This document shows, in pieces, positions 47,266 to 59,469 of a stretch of 64,000 nt of DNA. The position numbers and the translations under genes were made by a program. The stretch is from the NCBI RefSeq assembly GCF_001522545.3, contig NC_031770.1:109769290-109833289 (forward strand), in the 5' to 3' direction. Each line of letters opens with the position of its first letter. The first letter of the stretch is position 1. Under the pieces are notes generated by a model. The model was not told the origin of the DNA. It saw nothing but the letters and a program-made list of their open reading frames with translations, and made no database searches. The stretch is from Parus major. Lineage: Eukaryota; Chordata; Aves; Passeriformes; Paridae.

Positions 47266-48239
47266 GATCCTTAGGCAAGGAACTTCCACTGTGTGTAAGC
47301 ATTTCTTTTGTGATCCATATAAAACATCTCTGTCCTGGAAAAACCTGGGAAAGTAACCCGGGAAAGGAGGAGAACAAGAAAGAACAGGAGGAGGAGAACA
47401 AAGAAAGTGCAGAGGTATTAAGGTAGAGATGGTACTTGAATTTCAAAGAATTGGGTTTTTTTCTGGGATAATTTCTGATCTTTATTTGAAGTGATGTATA
47501 AGCACTTGTGTTCTGACAGTGAGGACATTCTGGAAATGATGGAGAAGGACTTTGAATATGAGATTACACTCCTCTTCCACCAGATTGTTAACACACTTGA
47601 GGTTTTGAATTTGTACTTCACCTCCCGTGGACATAAAAATTTTAAAGACAAACATTTCCAGTCCATCCCTACATATTTTGTGACTTAAAAAATAATTGTT
47701 GAGAAAGCTGAGTGTCTGCTCCAATCTGGCAAACTACAATGACAGATCCTGTCTGAGAGCTGAGATGAATATCCCAGCTAGGATCCCCTGGATTGGTGGG
47801 AACCTGAGCCAGCTGAAGGGTTCTTGTTACAGCCTTTGTTTCATCCCTGTCCCCGGAGAACCTGGAAATGGACACAAACACTTCTCCTTCACGACTGGAT
47901 GGCGCCTGCAAATTTGCAAAGGAAAGGGAACAAAGAAAGCAGGGAGGCAGACAGAGAACAATGCACACGGCTGAGGGGGAGGTTTGTATTGTTGATATCA
48001 AGGCTGCTGGGTCAGAACGACATCAATAAATATCTTTTGTAGAAAGAGGCTGAAGTAAACGATTGGGGGAGAGCCTGAGCTGTCAGCTGCCACTTGCATG
48101 TGTCTGTTGATATCACTCAAACTCCACACAGGCAAATGCTGAGGAAAACTCGTGAATCTCACCTGTCATGTGCTCCTTGTGCACCTACGAGGTTGAAGGT
48201 GCTGCTGATGACCCCTGAAAACTGATAAACTGCACTTTG

Positions 48240-48350
48240 TGTATCATAGAAACATGGAATGGCAGAAGGGCTTGGGATGAAATGGATCTGAAAAACCATC
48301 CCATTCCATTCCCCTGCCATGGATGGGAACACTTTCCACTAGACCAGATT
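48240..48350 (-). repeat. CR1 LINE 3' tip, left of an opposed pair
   Basis: Antisense tip 'tatcatagaaacatggaatgg' region to 'aacactttccactagacca'. Confidence 0.75.
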
Positions 48351-48489
48351 TATTTTTTTTCTTCACAGCACCTTTCACAGGAAAAAAACCCACAACTATT
48401 TTTTATGTTTGTGTGTGGAATGATTGTTATCCTTTATTTCTTTCTCTTGGGAACAGATGTTGCATCACAGGACAAGCAGCAGGATCAGA

Positions 48490-48685
48490 TATTCTCTGTT
48501 GCCCAGAAAAGCTGTGGCTGTCCCTGGATCCCTGGAAGTGTCCAAGGCCAGGCTGGACAGGGCTTGGAGCAGCCTGGGATAGTGGAAGGTGTCCCTGCCC
48601 ACGACAGGGGATTGGAGTAGATGGACTCTAATGTCCTTTCCAACCCAAACTATTCTATTATTCTTTGATGATTCTATGATATTCC
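48490..48685 (+). repeat. CR1 LINE 3' end, right of an opposed pair
   Basis: Sense copy 'gttgcccagaaaagctgtgg' to 'tctttgatgattctatgat'. Confidence 0.9.
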
Positions 48686-48967
48686 AGCTGCCTCCTCTCC
48701 CATCAAACAATGGTTAATTTCCTCCAGATAATCCATTACCAACCACATGGATATTTCAAGTTTATGATGCTCCCTGGATGAATCCATATTGATCCCAGCA
48801 GCCTTCCCAGTGGTCAGGCAGGGAGGCACAGCTATTTGTCCCCTTGTTTTTGTGCCCCTGAGCCATTGTTCAGGTTGAGCTGTGGGCAGAGGTCAGGCTG
48901 TACCTGCTGCCCTCCCCTGCCACCCCTGCCAAGGTTCCCTGGACAGCCACAGCTGCTCCTACTGCCC

Positions 48968-48973
48968 TATAAA
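48968..48973 (+). promoter_or_regulatory. AvBD11: AvBD11 TATA box
   Basis: TATAAA in CCCTATAAATGCC, 87 bases before the ATG; 5' UTR apparently unspliced. Confidence 0.75.
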
Positions 48974-49054
48974 TGCCAGAGTGATCCCTCCTCCCCTGCT
49001 CAAAGATTCTGGCACTGTGGCCCTGTCTCCACGCTGCAGCTGAGACCTTCCACC

Positions 49055-51277
49055 ATGAAGCTCTTCTCCTGCCTCATGGCTCTCCTGCTTTTCCTCCTCC
49101 AGGCTGTTCCAGGTAAGGGGCAAGCCCCACACTGGGGGTTGCCTGTGTGGGAGGTCCAGCTTGCTCGTGTGGTGGTGCAGAACATTCTTCTCATCTCCTT
49201 TCCTCAGAGCAGTTCCTTATTTCTCAGTCTAGATGCAGAAGTGAAAATTAACCTATGGTGAGCAGGTACCCACCAGAACCTCCCCACAGAAGCCTCTGCC
49301 AGGTGTTGGCTCTTATGACTCTTTGAAGTGTCTTTATGCCACTTTCTGGCACTATTGGATGGTGGTGCCATAGAAATCACCTCCACTTCTAACCCCAGGG
49401 TTAAAAATTGTCCCCTCTCTGCAGGTAGAAGAGAGCAGAGGCGTTCCCTGGTACTGTCCAGGTTGAACTGCACCACTGACTTCAGCTCTCTGAATATTCT
49501 GGTTCCCCTTCCTCAGCCCTTCTGCTGCACTGACTCATTTACTGACTGTGTTTTTATCCCACCTGTTCTTCATGCTTAATGAAACTCCTCGCCTTGGAGA
49601 AAGACTTCCAGAGAAAGAAGGAACTGGGAAAACTGCTTCTTCCTGTTTATTGAGCCAGATTCTGCTTTTGGGGGTTTTTATAAGTCATAATTTTATTTTC
49701 AGGGCATGTGCTGACCATGGTGTCCCTTGCATGTCCCTGCAGCACTGCAGTCCCAGAACTCAGGAGCATCCAAGACTGGGCTGTCCCTTCCCATTATAGC
49801 ATGAATGGCCAGAATATGTTCAGAAAATTGCCATCAACCTCTGTGTTTCACTCCAGTTGTACAAAAACCTTCCTTGGAACGCTCTGAGGTCCCATGAGTT
49901 CCTGAAAACTTCTGGGTTTTGGGGGTCATTTGTGTCAGATCCCTAACTGGGGTCTGGGGGGTTTCAGCACAAGGAAGACCATGAGAATGAGCTGGGAATC
50001 CCATTGTCCCTGTAGGTCTCGGCTTGCCCAGAGACACCTTGCGTTGTTTGGAATACCACGGCTACTGCTTCCATCTGAAATCCTGCCCAGAGCCGTTTGC
50101 TGCCTTTGGAACTTGCTACCGGCGCCGCAGGACCTGCTGCGTTGGTAGGTGTGGGAACCCTGCCCAGGAGGGAAAAATCTGGGGGGAAATGGCTGAACTC
50201 AGACACCTCCCACTATCCCAGGCTGCTCCAAGCCCTGTCCCACCTGGCCTTGGACACTTCCAGGCACGAGGTCTAAGCCATCTCTTTCCATGTACAAAGA
50301 TGGACCTGTGTGTTCCTCCACTGACATCTGTGTGGAGCTTTTGGGGCTGGCCAAAACAACCCAAAGCTCTACCTTCAGCTGGAAAAATAAAATAAAAGCT
50401 TTGGCCCACAAAGAGTCCTCCTTCCTTGGTAAATCTTCCTGTAATCATCTGTTTAGGGACTGCTGGGCTGCACCCACCCTGCTGTGCTTAATAGGTGCCA
50501 ACTGATCTCTTACTGTTATTTTATCTAAATCCTCCCAGAACTGCTTGGTTTTGGTGCTCCTCAATAGATAATCCTCAACATAAGTCATTAATTAATATAT
50601 ACTTTAGAAACAACTGTGCTAATCTATAAATTCCTCTGATCCAGCATCCTGGATCAGCCCATGACCAGAACTGGATATTTCCTCACAGTTACTCTGTGTT
50701 ATGTAAAGTGACCACAACCATATCATTACATTTCCTTATATATTACTGTGGCTTTCATGAAATTGCAGCTCAGGATTTTTAGATTTAGGCATCCTTGTGT
50801 TTTAAAGTCCTTATTGGATTTCTCCCCCACAAGTTAGGAATTCCTTCCATTTCTTTTAAAACATCATCCCTCACGATTTTATTCAGTGACACCTACCTGA
50901 GATGTAGTTATTCTGCATCCATCTTTTTCATAGCTTTACAATATCCCTCCCTCAGTTAATTCTTTTCCAAGCTGGTGGGTCAAAATTTCCTCCTTTCACA
51001 GAAGTGCTGGGATAAGCCCCAAAGGTCATCTTTTTGTCTTTGCTTTTTGGAGACAAGAGCACCACAACTTCCCAACAATTTTTGTGTATGAGATGGTTTG
51101 GATGGCAGTGCCAGGTTTCCAGGTTTGACTTAAACCCTCTGAATTGCAGACACGACATCCAACTTCCACATCTGCCAAGATGAGGGGGGCCACTGTGTGC
51201 CCCCAGAAATCAAATGTCTGCAAGAGCAAGAGGGACTCTGCCCTCGCAGAGGATGGAAGTGCTGCACAGAAGTGTGA
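49055..51277 (+). CDS. AvBD11: Avian beta-defensin 11 (two defensin domains)
   Basis: Secreted double beta-defensin, known in birds as a major egg defensin. Exons 49055-49112 (58 bases, signal MKLFSCLMALLLFLLQAVPG, identical to chicken), 50016-50144 (first domain) and 51150-51277 (second domain and stop), total 104 residues, the chicken length. Domain 1 has spacing C-X6-C-X5-C-X9-C-X6-CC, with CPEPFAAFGTC close to chicken's CPKPFAAFGTC. Domain 2 has C-X6-C-X6-C-X7-C-X6-CC, starting HICQDEGGHC. All splice sites are GT-AG with phase 1 borders. Charge is nearly balanced (about +1), as domain 2 is rich in Glu. Two AATAAA sites lie at 51431 and 51442. The intron between the domains holds a small CR1 remnant. 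Confidence 0.97.
50195..50275 (-). repeat. CR1 LINE remnant
   Basis: Antisense internal piece 'ccactatcccaggctgctcc' and 'ggccttggacacttccaggc' in the AvBD11 intron between domains. Confidence 0.8.
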
Positions 51278-51430
51278 CAAAAACCTCGTGGGATTGCAGA
51301 AAACCATGGAAATGAACAGCCAAAAAAACAAACAAGTTTTAATCCAAGTGTTGTAGATGTGTCTGGTGCTCTCAACATGCAAAGTGTGTAATTAACTAGA
51401 GGTGATGTGTTTCTTTATATAAAAAAAGGC

Positions 51431-51447
51431 AATAAATGCTAAATAAA
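51431..51447 (+). other. Poly(A) signals of AvBD11
   Basis: AATAAA at 51431-51436 and 51442-51447, about 155-165 bases after the stop. Confidence 0.75.
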
Positions 51448-51634
51448 CAGGTATAACTGTCATTTATTTATGGAAAGAGGCAGAATGTCTCTCTATTACA
51501 CCCATGTGCAGAATTACACAAAAATTTGCTGTTGCATCCTTGGAAACCCTAACCCCTAATCCTTCTTACCAGCCTAATCTTATTTACCATGTTGATTTTA
51601 CGCTTGGATGCTTTAGAAGACTGAGGACACTTAA

Positions 51635-51755
51635 TCACAGAATGATTAAGGCTGGAAAAGATCTCCAAGGTCATCGAGTCCAACCTGTGGCCAATCCCCA
51701 CCTTGTCACCCAGACCAGAGCACTGAGTGCCACGTCCAGTCATTCCTGGGACACC
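51635..51755 (-). repeat. CR1 LINE 3' fragment, left of an opposed pair
   Basis: Antisense 'atcacagaatgattaaggct' to 'agtgccacgtccagtcattc', of the second subfamily also seen at 38440. Confidence 0.88.
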
Positions 51756-52155
51756 TCAGGGAGCAGCTGAGGGAGATGGGAAAGGGGCTCAGCCTGGAGA
51801 AAAGGAGGCTCAGGGGGCCCTTCTGGCTCTGCACAACTCCCTGACAGGAGGGGACGGCCAGGGGGTGGGCTCTGCTCCCAGGAACAGGGACAGGACAACA
51901 GAAAATGACATCTAGTTGTACCTGGAGAGGTTCAGGTTGGACATCAGGAGGAATTTCTTCATGGAAAGGGTGGTTAAGCATTAAAACAGGGTGCCCAGGG
52001 TAATGATGGAGTCCCCATCTCTGAGGGACTTTAAAGACAGATAGATGTGGAATTTGGGGACATGATTTAGTGGTGGTTTGGGAGAGCTGGGGAATGGTTG
52101 GACTCTATGCCCTTGGAGGGCTTTTCCAACCTAAATGACTCTATGATTCCAGTTA
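51756..52155 (+). repeat. CR1 LINE 3' end, right of an opposed pair
   Basis: Sense copy 'gctgagggagatgggaaagg' through 'ctaaatgactctatgattcc'. Between it and AvBD12 (52156-52800) I see no gene. Confidence 0.9.
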
Positions 52156-52803
52156 CATTGTTCTGTTTGGCTGTTTCTTTTAGGGATAAAGGGACTTTCA
52201 GCCTTGCTCTTTCACTGTCAGTTTCAGATGTGTTCACAGAGCAGTTTTGTTACCACAGCTGAAGGCACAGCAAACAGCAGGGCCAGGCAGGGCAGCTGGA
52301 ATATCACATTTTACAGCCAGAGCTGCACACCCACCACAGATTTACCACCACAGGGTGCACTGCTGAACTAACAGCTCTTCCACCAGCACTGTGTGGAATG
52401 AAGCCTCCCAAATTCCTCAGAAGCCAAAGCTCAGGGAAAAAAAAAAAAAAAATAACACAGAGGTTTCAGCTGGAGAAAAAATTCACAGGAGCTCAGATTA
52501 AAAATCAGCCCCAGCCTGCATCCTTCTCCTCCTTGCACATCCTCAGTCTTCCCTTGCAGGTTGCTTCCCTCCTCCCTGTCCAAGGGATTTTACTGGCTGC
52601 AGGTGAAGGGCAGAGGATCCCTCTGAGAGTGTTTTTTTCCAGCTGGAATTCTACCAGCCCAAAATTCCAGCTGCCAGGGAGAGGAATCAGGAAATCAAAT
52701 AACCAGTGAACGTGAAAAAAGTCGACATGGTTTGGAGCAGCAGCGCTGGGTCAGAACGACACGAAAGGGTTTCTCAGCAGCAAATGTTGCTCCAGGGACT
52801 GGG

Positions 52804-52812
52804 ATATAATTA
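52804..52812 (+). promoter_or_regulatory. AvBD12: Possible AvBD12 TATA-like element
   Basis: TATAATTAA about 120 bases before the AvBD12 ATG. It is weaker than the TATA boxes of the neighbours. Confidence 0.35.
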
Positions 52813-52925
52813 ACTCCTGCCTACTCCTCCCCTCTTCCCTGATGCCATCCAGCATGCCAGCAGCACACAGAGGCTTCTGCGAAATCTCACTCCCTGCCCT
52901 GCAGTTTTCCAGCAGAGCCAGAGGA

Positions 52926-53664
52926 ATGGGGATCCTTGTGCTTGTTTTCATACTCATCTCCCTCACCCAGCACGGTAAGACCAGGAAGGCCTGGGGTGGT
53001 GACCAGGACATCTGGGAGCAGGGGTAATCTTTCTTCACTGTGTGATACTGCAGGTGCTGAGGAAAGGTGTTTTCTGGGTGGGAGAGTGGGTGAGGTACTT
53101 TGGGAAAATTCACTATTTAATCCCTTGGGGGAATACAAAAAATGAGCAAGGAAAAAGCTGTGAAAATGGGCACATGAGTGAGCTGGGAGAAGCCCTAAAG
53201 GAGAAGCCCTGGGAAAATGTTCCTGCCTTTTCTCTGCAGTTGGCTCCTTGGCAGGGGAGGACAACCCCTCTGACCTCCATTGCACGGTCTTTACCAACAT
53301 CCTAGAAAAAACAACTCCATGATAAAACATTCCTTGAGGCAGGTTGGCTCAGCAGCTTGGGGTTTTTAACATAGATATCTAAACCTGTCTGTGGGATAGG
53401 GATCCTGGGTGTGCTCAAGCTGCCCAGGCCCTTTGTGTGCTCCCCTTGGCCAGGGACATGGTGCCAGAAGGAGCCCCATGAATTTTATCCACTAATTTGC
53501 TGCTCTCTCATTCAGGAGATGCTCAGGGACCAGACAGCTGTAACCACGGAGGGGGCTTGTGCCGAGTGGGAACCTGTGTTTCTGGTGAATACCCGGCTCA
53601 GTACTGCTTTGAACCCATCATTCTCTGCTGCAAAAATCTGCTACCTGCCACCACAGGGAGCTGA
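52926..53664 (+). CDS. AvBD12: Avian beta-defensin 12
   Basis: Secreted beta-defensin. Two coding exons: 52926-52974 (49 bases, signal MGILVLVFILISLTQHG) and 53516-53664 (mature peptide and stop), total 65 residues, the chicken length. The mature exon has GPDSCNHGGGLCRVGTC and YCFEPIILCC, with spacing C-X6-C-X4-C-X9-C-X6-CC. The signal is three codons shorter than the 58-base exons of the other genes, and in-frame upstream ATGs (52842, 52854) exist, but 52926 matches the family start. Residue count of the mature part gives about -2, so it is mildly acidic, unlike classic defensins; chicken AvBD12 is also low in charge and is noted for chemotactic activity. Poly(A) signal at 53958-53963. Confidence 0.95.
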
Positions 53665-53957
53665 AGGTTTCCAGAGCAGCCAGCTGCAGCACATGGAGAG
53701 CAGCAGCCTCCACTGGCACGGCACGAGCAGCTGTTGGGAAGGAGATTTTGTGGTTTCTGTGACTGTTGTTCCCCTAGGAGAATATGGCTGTGGATTTGCT
53801 CATGAACTCCTGAATGCTTTGGTTTTGCTGTAATTTTTTAGGAGACACTGTGACAAGAAGAAACTGAGGCCACACAAACAATTTGTTGCCTTTTTGGGAC
53901 TCTGATTGTTACCTGACATGCACAGGTGAAAAGTTGTTTTTCCCCTTACCTGAAACC

Positions 53958-53963
53958 AATAAA
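53958..53963 (+). other. Poly(A) signal of AvBD12
   Basis: AATAAA about 295 bases after the AvBD12 stop codon. Confidence 0.65.
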
Positions 53964-54259
53964 CCTGAGGTTTAACAAAGCAGCAAGTGCCCACCTGTGG
54001 GTCAGCAACGCTGCCAGTAGTGGGATGCCACTGACCAGGAGTGACCACAGCATTCCCCACCTCCCCAGAACATCAGAGGGACTCTGCCCCTTTATTTCAC
54101 TTCACAGAGAAAACAGCTGCAATAGGGAAAGTCTTTTTGGCATCACTTTTGGTGCAAAATGCACCTGGTTTGACATAAAGGTGAGTGTGGTCTGTGCTTC
54201 CCAGGCAAGATCCACCCCCATCCACTTCTCCTTTCCAGGCTGTGCCAGGTGCTCAAGGC

Positions 54260-54540
54260 AGTCACGGATTCCCAGAAAGGTTTGGGTAGAATGGGACATT
54301 AAAGATCATCTCATTGCACCCCCTGCAATGGGCAGGGACACCTTCCACTATCCCAGGTTGATCCAAGCCCCATCCAGCCTGGCCTTGGACACTTCCAAGG
54401 ATGGGGCAATCACAATTTCTGAATTTCTGGTACAACTCCTTTCCATACTCACTCAGCCCCAAGGAAATCAGTCTCTTTGTCCCTCACAGCTTTCTTCTAT
54501 GAGCTCCCTCAGCCTAAGTTAATTTTCTGTCCAGATCCAC
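54260..54540 (-). repeat. CR1 LINE 3' fragment
   Basis: Antisense copy 'cccagaaaggtttgggtaga' to 'ttttctgtccagatccactc'. Confidence 0.87.
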
Positions 54541-55824
54541 TCTCAGCCTTTCTGTGTCTTTTCAACATAAAATTTTGACACTCCCCTGCCTTTGCCAGCT
54601 CCTGGTCTCCCTTTCCAGGTAAAATATTTCTCTCTGGGTCAATCATTTCTGTGAAAGCGTGGAAACAATGATGTAATGAGAGAGCTGTGCCAACCAGCTG
54701 AGGCACTGGGCAGATGGAGCCAGGGAAAAGTCCTCCCTGGGACATGAAATTCTTGTTCTGATGAATCAAATGGGAAAATTCCTGCTGACCTCACCAGGGT
54801 CAGGCCCCAGTGCCAGAGGGCCAACAATTCATTCATCCAAGCGCCTCCGTTCACTGATGAGCAGCCCAGTTACTCTCCTCGGGTCGCCACTGGGACTCCA
54901 GCACACACAGGGAGATGCCAGCGCTCCCCTGGAGATCCCCTGCAGCTGGATGAACCCTCAGGAGAGCCAGATTACCCAGAGCTGGCTGTTGTTTAGGGAG
55001 CTGACTGTGAAAACAGGGACAGGGCTGAATCCAGAGCCAAATTCCGTCCCATTTCCAGCCCATCCCTCTGACGCACTCTGATGTACGAGGACAGCACGGG
55101 GAGGGGTTTGAATCAAGGCACCTCTCCAAATCAAACAGTTTATTTCTCACATTCATCCACAGGGTTCATTATTCGTGCCCCTCACCTGGGAGTGCTCAGC
55201 CATCGTGGTTACAGCCTGCTCTCCTAGGGGAGTGAGGAGTGGGCTCTTGCAGCCCACCTGGCACATCTCCCTCCTAGCCACTGGGCCTTCTGCCCCTGAT
55301 GTGTTCTGGACCTGCTGGCCAGTCCACCAGGAAAGGTGGAAATGCTCAGTTTATAGGGAATATTGTCCCTCTGGCACTAATGGGCATGCTCACAGTCACG
55401 GTCCTGCTGTCCCACTGCCGTGTGTTCACTTGTTTGCTGATCTGGATGGAAATAACACTTAAAAAAACCCCAAAACCACAACCCAACAACAACCAAAAAA
55501 ATAAACAAAAATCTGTCATTACTTCTGCCCAGTGAATAAGATGAACTGAATTCCCTTCCAGTCTCACACAGAGGAAGGAGAGAGAAAGCACTGAGGATAC
55601 AGTGGATGGTGGAGAATGGCACTTCCAGACCTTATAAAACTGTTTTTTGATGTGGTTTCTTGACCCCTGAACTCACCTGGGGCAAAGCAGCCAGTTCAGC
55701 TCATGGGGAGTTGCTTAAATAGCAGCATGAGCTGGTTTGGTGTAAGAGTATGACAGGGAATGCTGCTTAAATTAATTAAACCCCAGTTGGAGTATCTTGT
55801 AACACTGGGGAGGAGGAAGAATCA

Positions 55825-55910
55825 TAAAATCATCATAGAATCCCAGAATGGTTTGGGTTGGAAGGGCCCTTAAAGATCATCCAGTTCCAACCCTCTGCCA
55901 TGGACAGGTG
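55825..55910 (-). repeat. CR1 LINE 3' tip
   Basis: Antisense tip 'tcatcatagaatcccagaat' to 'accctctgccatggacagg'. Confidence 0.9.
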
Positions 55911-57884
55911 AAAACCGAATGAAGGAGAAGATTTTTGTGGGAAATTCTTGATTGAGCTTTGAACTCCAATTGTCTGTGCCTGATAGAGCTCAGAAGGCTA
56001 CAAATTTGGGTTCTTTAGTACTATCTCAGTAGACCTTTACCTAAAAGAGATGCAAAAATCATCCAGACACCTTGGCATGTATATTTGGGATCTTTGCATC
56101 CATGCAAACAGCCAGCATAGAGCTCTACCCTCAAGCCTGTCAACCAGCACAAGCCTCCTGGATAACTGGGGATTTTAGCCCATCAAAGCACAGCATGGAT
56201 TCCCTCAGTGGGATTTGTTTGGCAAAGAGAGCCAAATCCTCCTCTTCTGCCCTAAAAACGTCACTGTGATGTGGAATCAGGAGCAGGATGGTGTTGGATG
56301 GGCTCCTCCTTGGGGAACCTGAGGTGCCACAGCCATGAGCAGCCCCTTGGAGCCAGGCTGTCTCCTACATCTCTGGCAGTCCCACACAACCCAGTGCAAC
56401 CCCTGGGTGCCTGGATCATCCTTCACCCCCAGGAGAAAGGGGGTCACATTCCAACATCCCACCCACGTCCACCTCCTGTGGGGTGAAAGAAATCACCACA
56501 GCCCAGCTCCAGGGTGTGCTGGGGAGATAAAATAGGTCAGGATTCACAGGCTGTACCTACACGAGTAAGTCAAATCATGTGAGGCTCTTTGTGGCTATTC
56601 AAACGTGTTGTCAGAAAATGAATTGTTTTCCTTGGCACCGTTTGGAGGTGGGCACATGCCAGGAATGATCCATTACTGACACCTGGACGTGGCCCTGCAC
56701 TGGAGAGGAGAAGTTAATTGTACCAAGTGTGTTCTGACCACCTTCTGTGGGGCAAGAACCATCATTTCTTGCTGTGTCCAGCTTTAGGGGCCTCAAGGTA
56801 AGGCAGACATGGACCTGTTGAAAAGAGTTCTGAGAAGGCCATGAAGGGTGGTCTGGAATGAGACCCATGGGGGGTTTCTGGAGTAGGGCTGAGCCCAGAG
56901 CTGAGCCCACAATCATTTCCTCACAGGTTGAACTGCAGGGTTCTATCAGTGCTTGCTTGTTTGGCAAAATGCTGCCGGTGGGATTGGGAGTAAGAGGTGG
57001 CATCACAAGCTGCCAAAACAGTTCATTCACACAAGGACTTGCTCCTGATGGAAAAAACTTATCCCAGGATGCATTTAAAAATCAGTCTTCTCAGGTCCTG
57101 GCCCGAAGGCAATGAAGTCAGTGGAAACATCCCTCCTGTTTGGGGCCAGAGAGCAGATATACATTGATTCAACTCCTCCCAGCCCCAAAACCTCTCAAGC
57201 ACCCAGGAGCCAGTTCCTGTGCCACGTGTCTGAGCACAGATCAGCCTTTGTGCATGGTGAGCTCTGACAAAAGACATCTGCTGGCAGGTTGGGAAGCAGG
57301 GGAGGGTGGGAGGCTGCTGAGCCAGCCCCAGTAGGCTCATCAGAGGCCAACACGGCAGGACCATGCCAAAGGGAGCCAGAGCAGCTGTTGTACAAACAGG
57401 ACAGAGATTTCCTGCCCCCGTTTCTGGAGGAAATCTGGTGTTTTGTTGGTACTATGTAGTCCTGGACTTCTTTCCCAAGGAGTGTTCTGCAACTCAACCC
57501 ATGTACCACAGCTGCAGAGCAGGGGTTTGTGGTGGTGTGGAGGATGCAGCCTGGTCCCCATGGAGCCTGCAGCATCCAAACAGCTCCAGGCACAAATCAC
57601 CCTCTGCGTGGTGCTGCTCCCACCACGGGAGAGCAGCTGAACTGGAGACAAACACCTGGAATTTTGCCATCCACCACTGGGAACACCCTGGCCACGTGCT
57701 CCACATCCTCTCTGGAGAGCACCAAGCCATCTGCACACACATGTTCAGACACTTCAGCTCACACACTCAGGGCAGGGCACTCACAGGAGCATCCAGACAC
57801 TCCTCCATGTGTGGACGGTAGCTCAAGAACTGCCATCTCCTTCCTGCTGGATAAGCTCTGCCCTAATTCTTTGCTTGGGAAGTT

Positions 57885-58100
57885 CTTCCCTGGGAGGGTG
57901 GGGAGGCCCTGGCACAGGGTGCCCAGAGAAGCTGTGGCTGTCCCTGGATCCCTGGAAGTGTCCAAGGCCAGGCTGGACAGGGCTTGGAGCAACCTGGGAT
58001 AGAGGAAAGTGTCCCTGCCCATGGCAGGTGGTGGAATGGGATGATCTCTAATGTCCCTTCCAACCCAAACCTTTCTGTGATTCCATAATTCCATGAAATC
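57885..58100 (+). repeat. CR1 LINE 3' end
   Basis: Sense copy 'gggaggccctggcacagggt' to 'tctgtgattccataattcc'. Confidence 0.92.
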
Positions 58101-59391
58101 CCACTTCACCATCTCTCACATTGGAGATGCCAATCCTCAGAGGTGCAGGGGGGGTTTTGTCTTCCACCCAAGCAGTGCCACCAGCACTTTTCCAGAGGCT
58201 CACACACATCCTTGCATCCAGCTCTCCCCCAGGTGGGTTTCCAGATCCATCTCCCTTTCCCAGGCTGTGTGTGGCCGGGACAGGACAGCCTGGTTAAGAG
58301 CTCAGTGTCCCCTGCTCCAAAGTCCAACTGGTGAAGGCCCCTTTATCTGCACTGTTTGATGAAGGTGATCCTTGCTCTGTTCAAGCAGCCTGAAGGACAT
58401 GGGGTTTGCATTTCCCAGCACTCCCTGGCATCCAGCCTGCAAAGAAAAATCCATCAAGGTGAGTTCTGAAGGGAAAAGGGAAGATTTGGTGATGGCCTCT
58501 GCTGCATCATCACTGTAAAAAAAACAAAAACAAACCTTTATAAAGTTTCTATTTCCTCTTTCTCCATTTGTTGTTGGCTGGGGGACATTCCTGCTCGCTG
58601 TTTGCTTTGTGTTGTTTTCCCAAGTTGAAATGCAGCTCTCACCTCTATTGATTTCCTGGAACTGACCTGGAGAACTGGGACAAACCCAAGAGTCTGCCAG
58701 GATCCCTGGGAGAGCTGTAATCCAGCTTTCCTAACACCACTGAATATCACAGGGAGGTGTCCCAGCTTTCCCATTAAGTACATAAATGGATAAAATATTC
58801 AATTGCCACTTCTTCTTGACAGTTGTAAACAAAACCTTGGCAAGCATCCTCTCTGCAGCCTGGAAGTTGGGAAACTGAAACAGACCCATGATTTTTTTAA
58901 GGATCCCATTATTTTCAAGCCAGCTTTGTGTGTTGGGGAGTGCTGAGGAGGAGACTCTGGATTTTTTCACGCCTGACTGCGTCAGTGCTAAACACAGAGA
59001 GTGAGAGCTGGAAATAAAAAAATAAAAAAAACAAAAACAACAGACCAGTTTGATATTGCAAACACTTGGATTGGATTTTAACATCACATGCTCGAGCCTA
59101 CAAACACAGAGCCACACTGGGTCAGTCCCAACATCCTGTCTCCAGCAACAAGCAGTAGCAGACTCCCCAGTGCTCAGTGTGATTGTCAACAAAACCCTGA
59201 ATTTTTTACCTCTTTTTGGTGTTTTCCCTTCTATTTTTTTTCCTTTATTTCCCCTTTATACTTTTTGTCTGTAACACGATGTGACTGAGAGCAGGAACAC
59301 CCCGTGCAACTGTTTGCTGTCGTGTTGAAACGCAGCTGAGATTGACAAAGTTCCCTCCACTCCAGGAGAATTACACAACCCCCCTGGCCAC

Positions 59392-59397
59392 TATAAA
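59392..59397 (+). promoter_or_regulatory. AvBD13: AvBD13 TATA box
   Basis: TATAAA in CCACTATAAATCC, 78 bases upstream of the ATG; 5' UTR apparently unspliced. Confidence 0.75.
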
Positions 59398-59469
59398 TCC
59401 AGGATTTCCTTCTTCTTCCTCTCTTTAGGGCCCTTCACTCCTCCTCGGGGTGGAACCCCACGCCGAGCC

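Larger units (their letters stand above)
45430..48230. other. Intergenic to AvBD11, no gene seen
   Basis: Holds a possible tRNA-Arg relic (46059-46112) and a CR1 fragment (46980-47265). Open frames near 47490-47720 have no recognisable motif. Confidence 0.5.
53970..59390. other. Intergenic AvBD12-AvBD13
   Basis: Contains CR1 fragments at 54260-54540, 55825-55910 and 57885-58100. No other recognisable exon or RNA gene. Confidence 0.5.
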
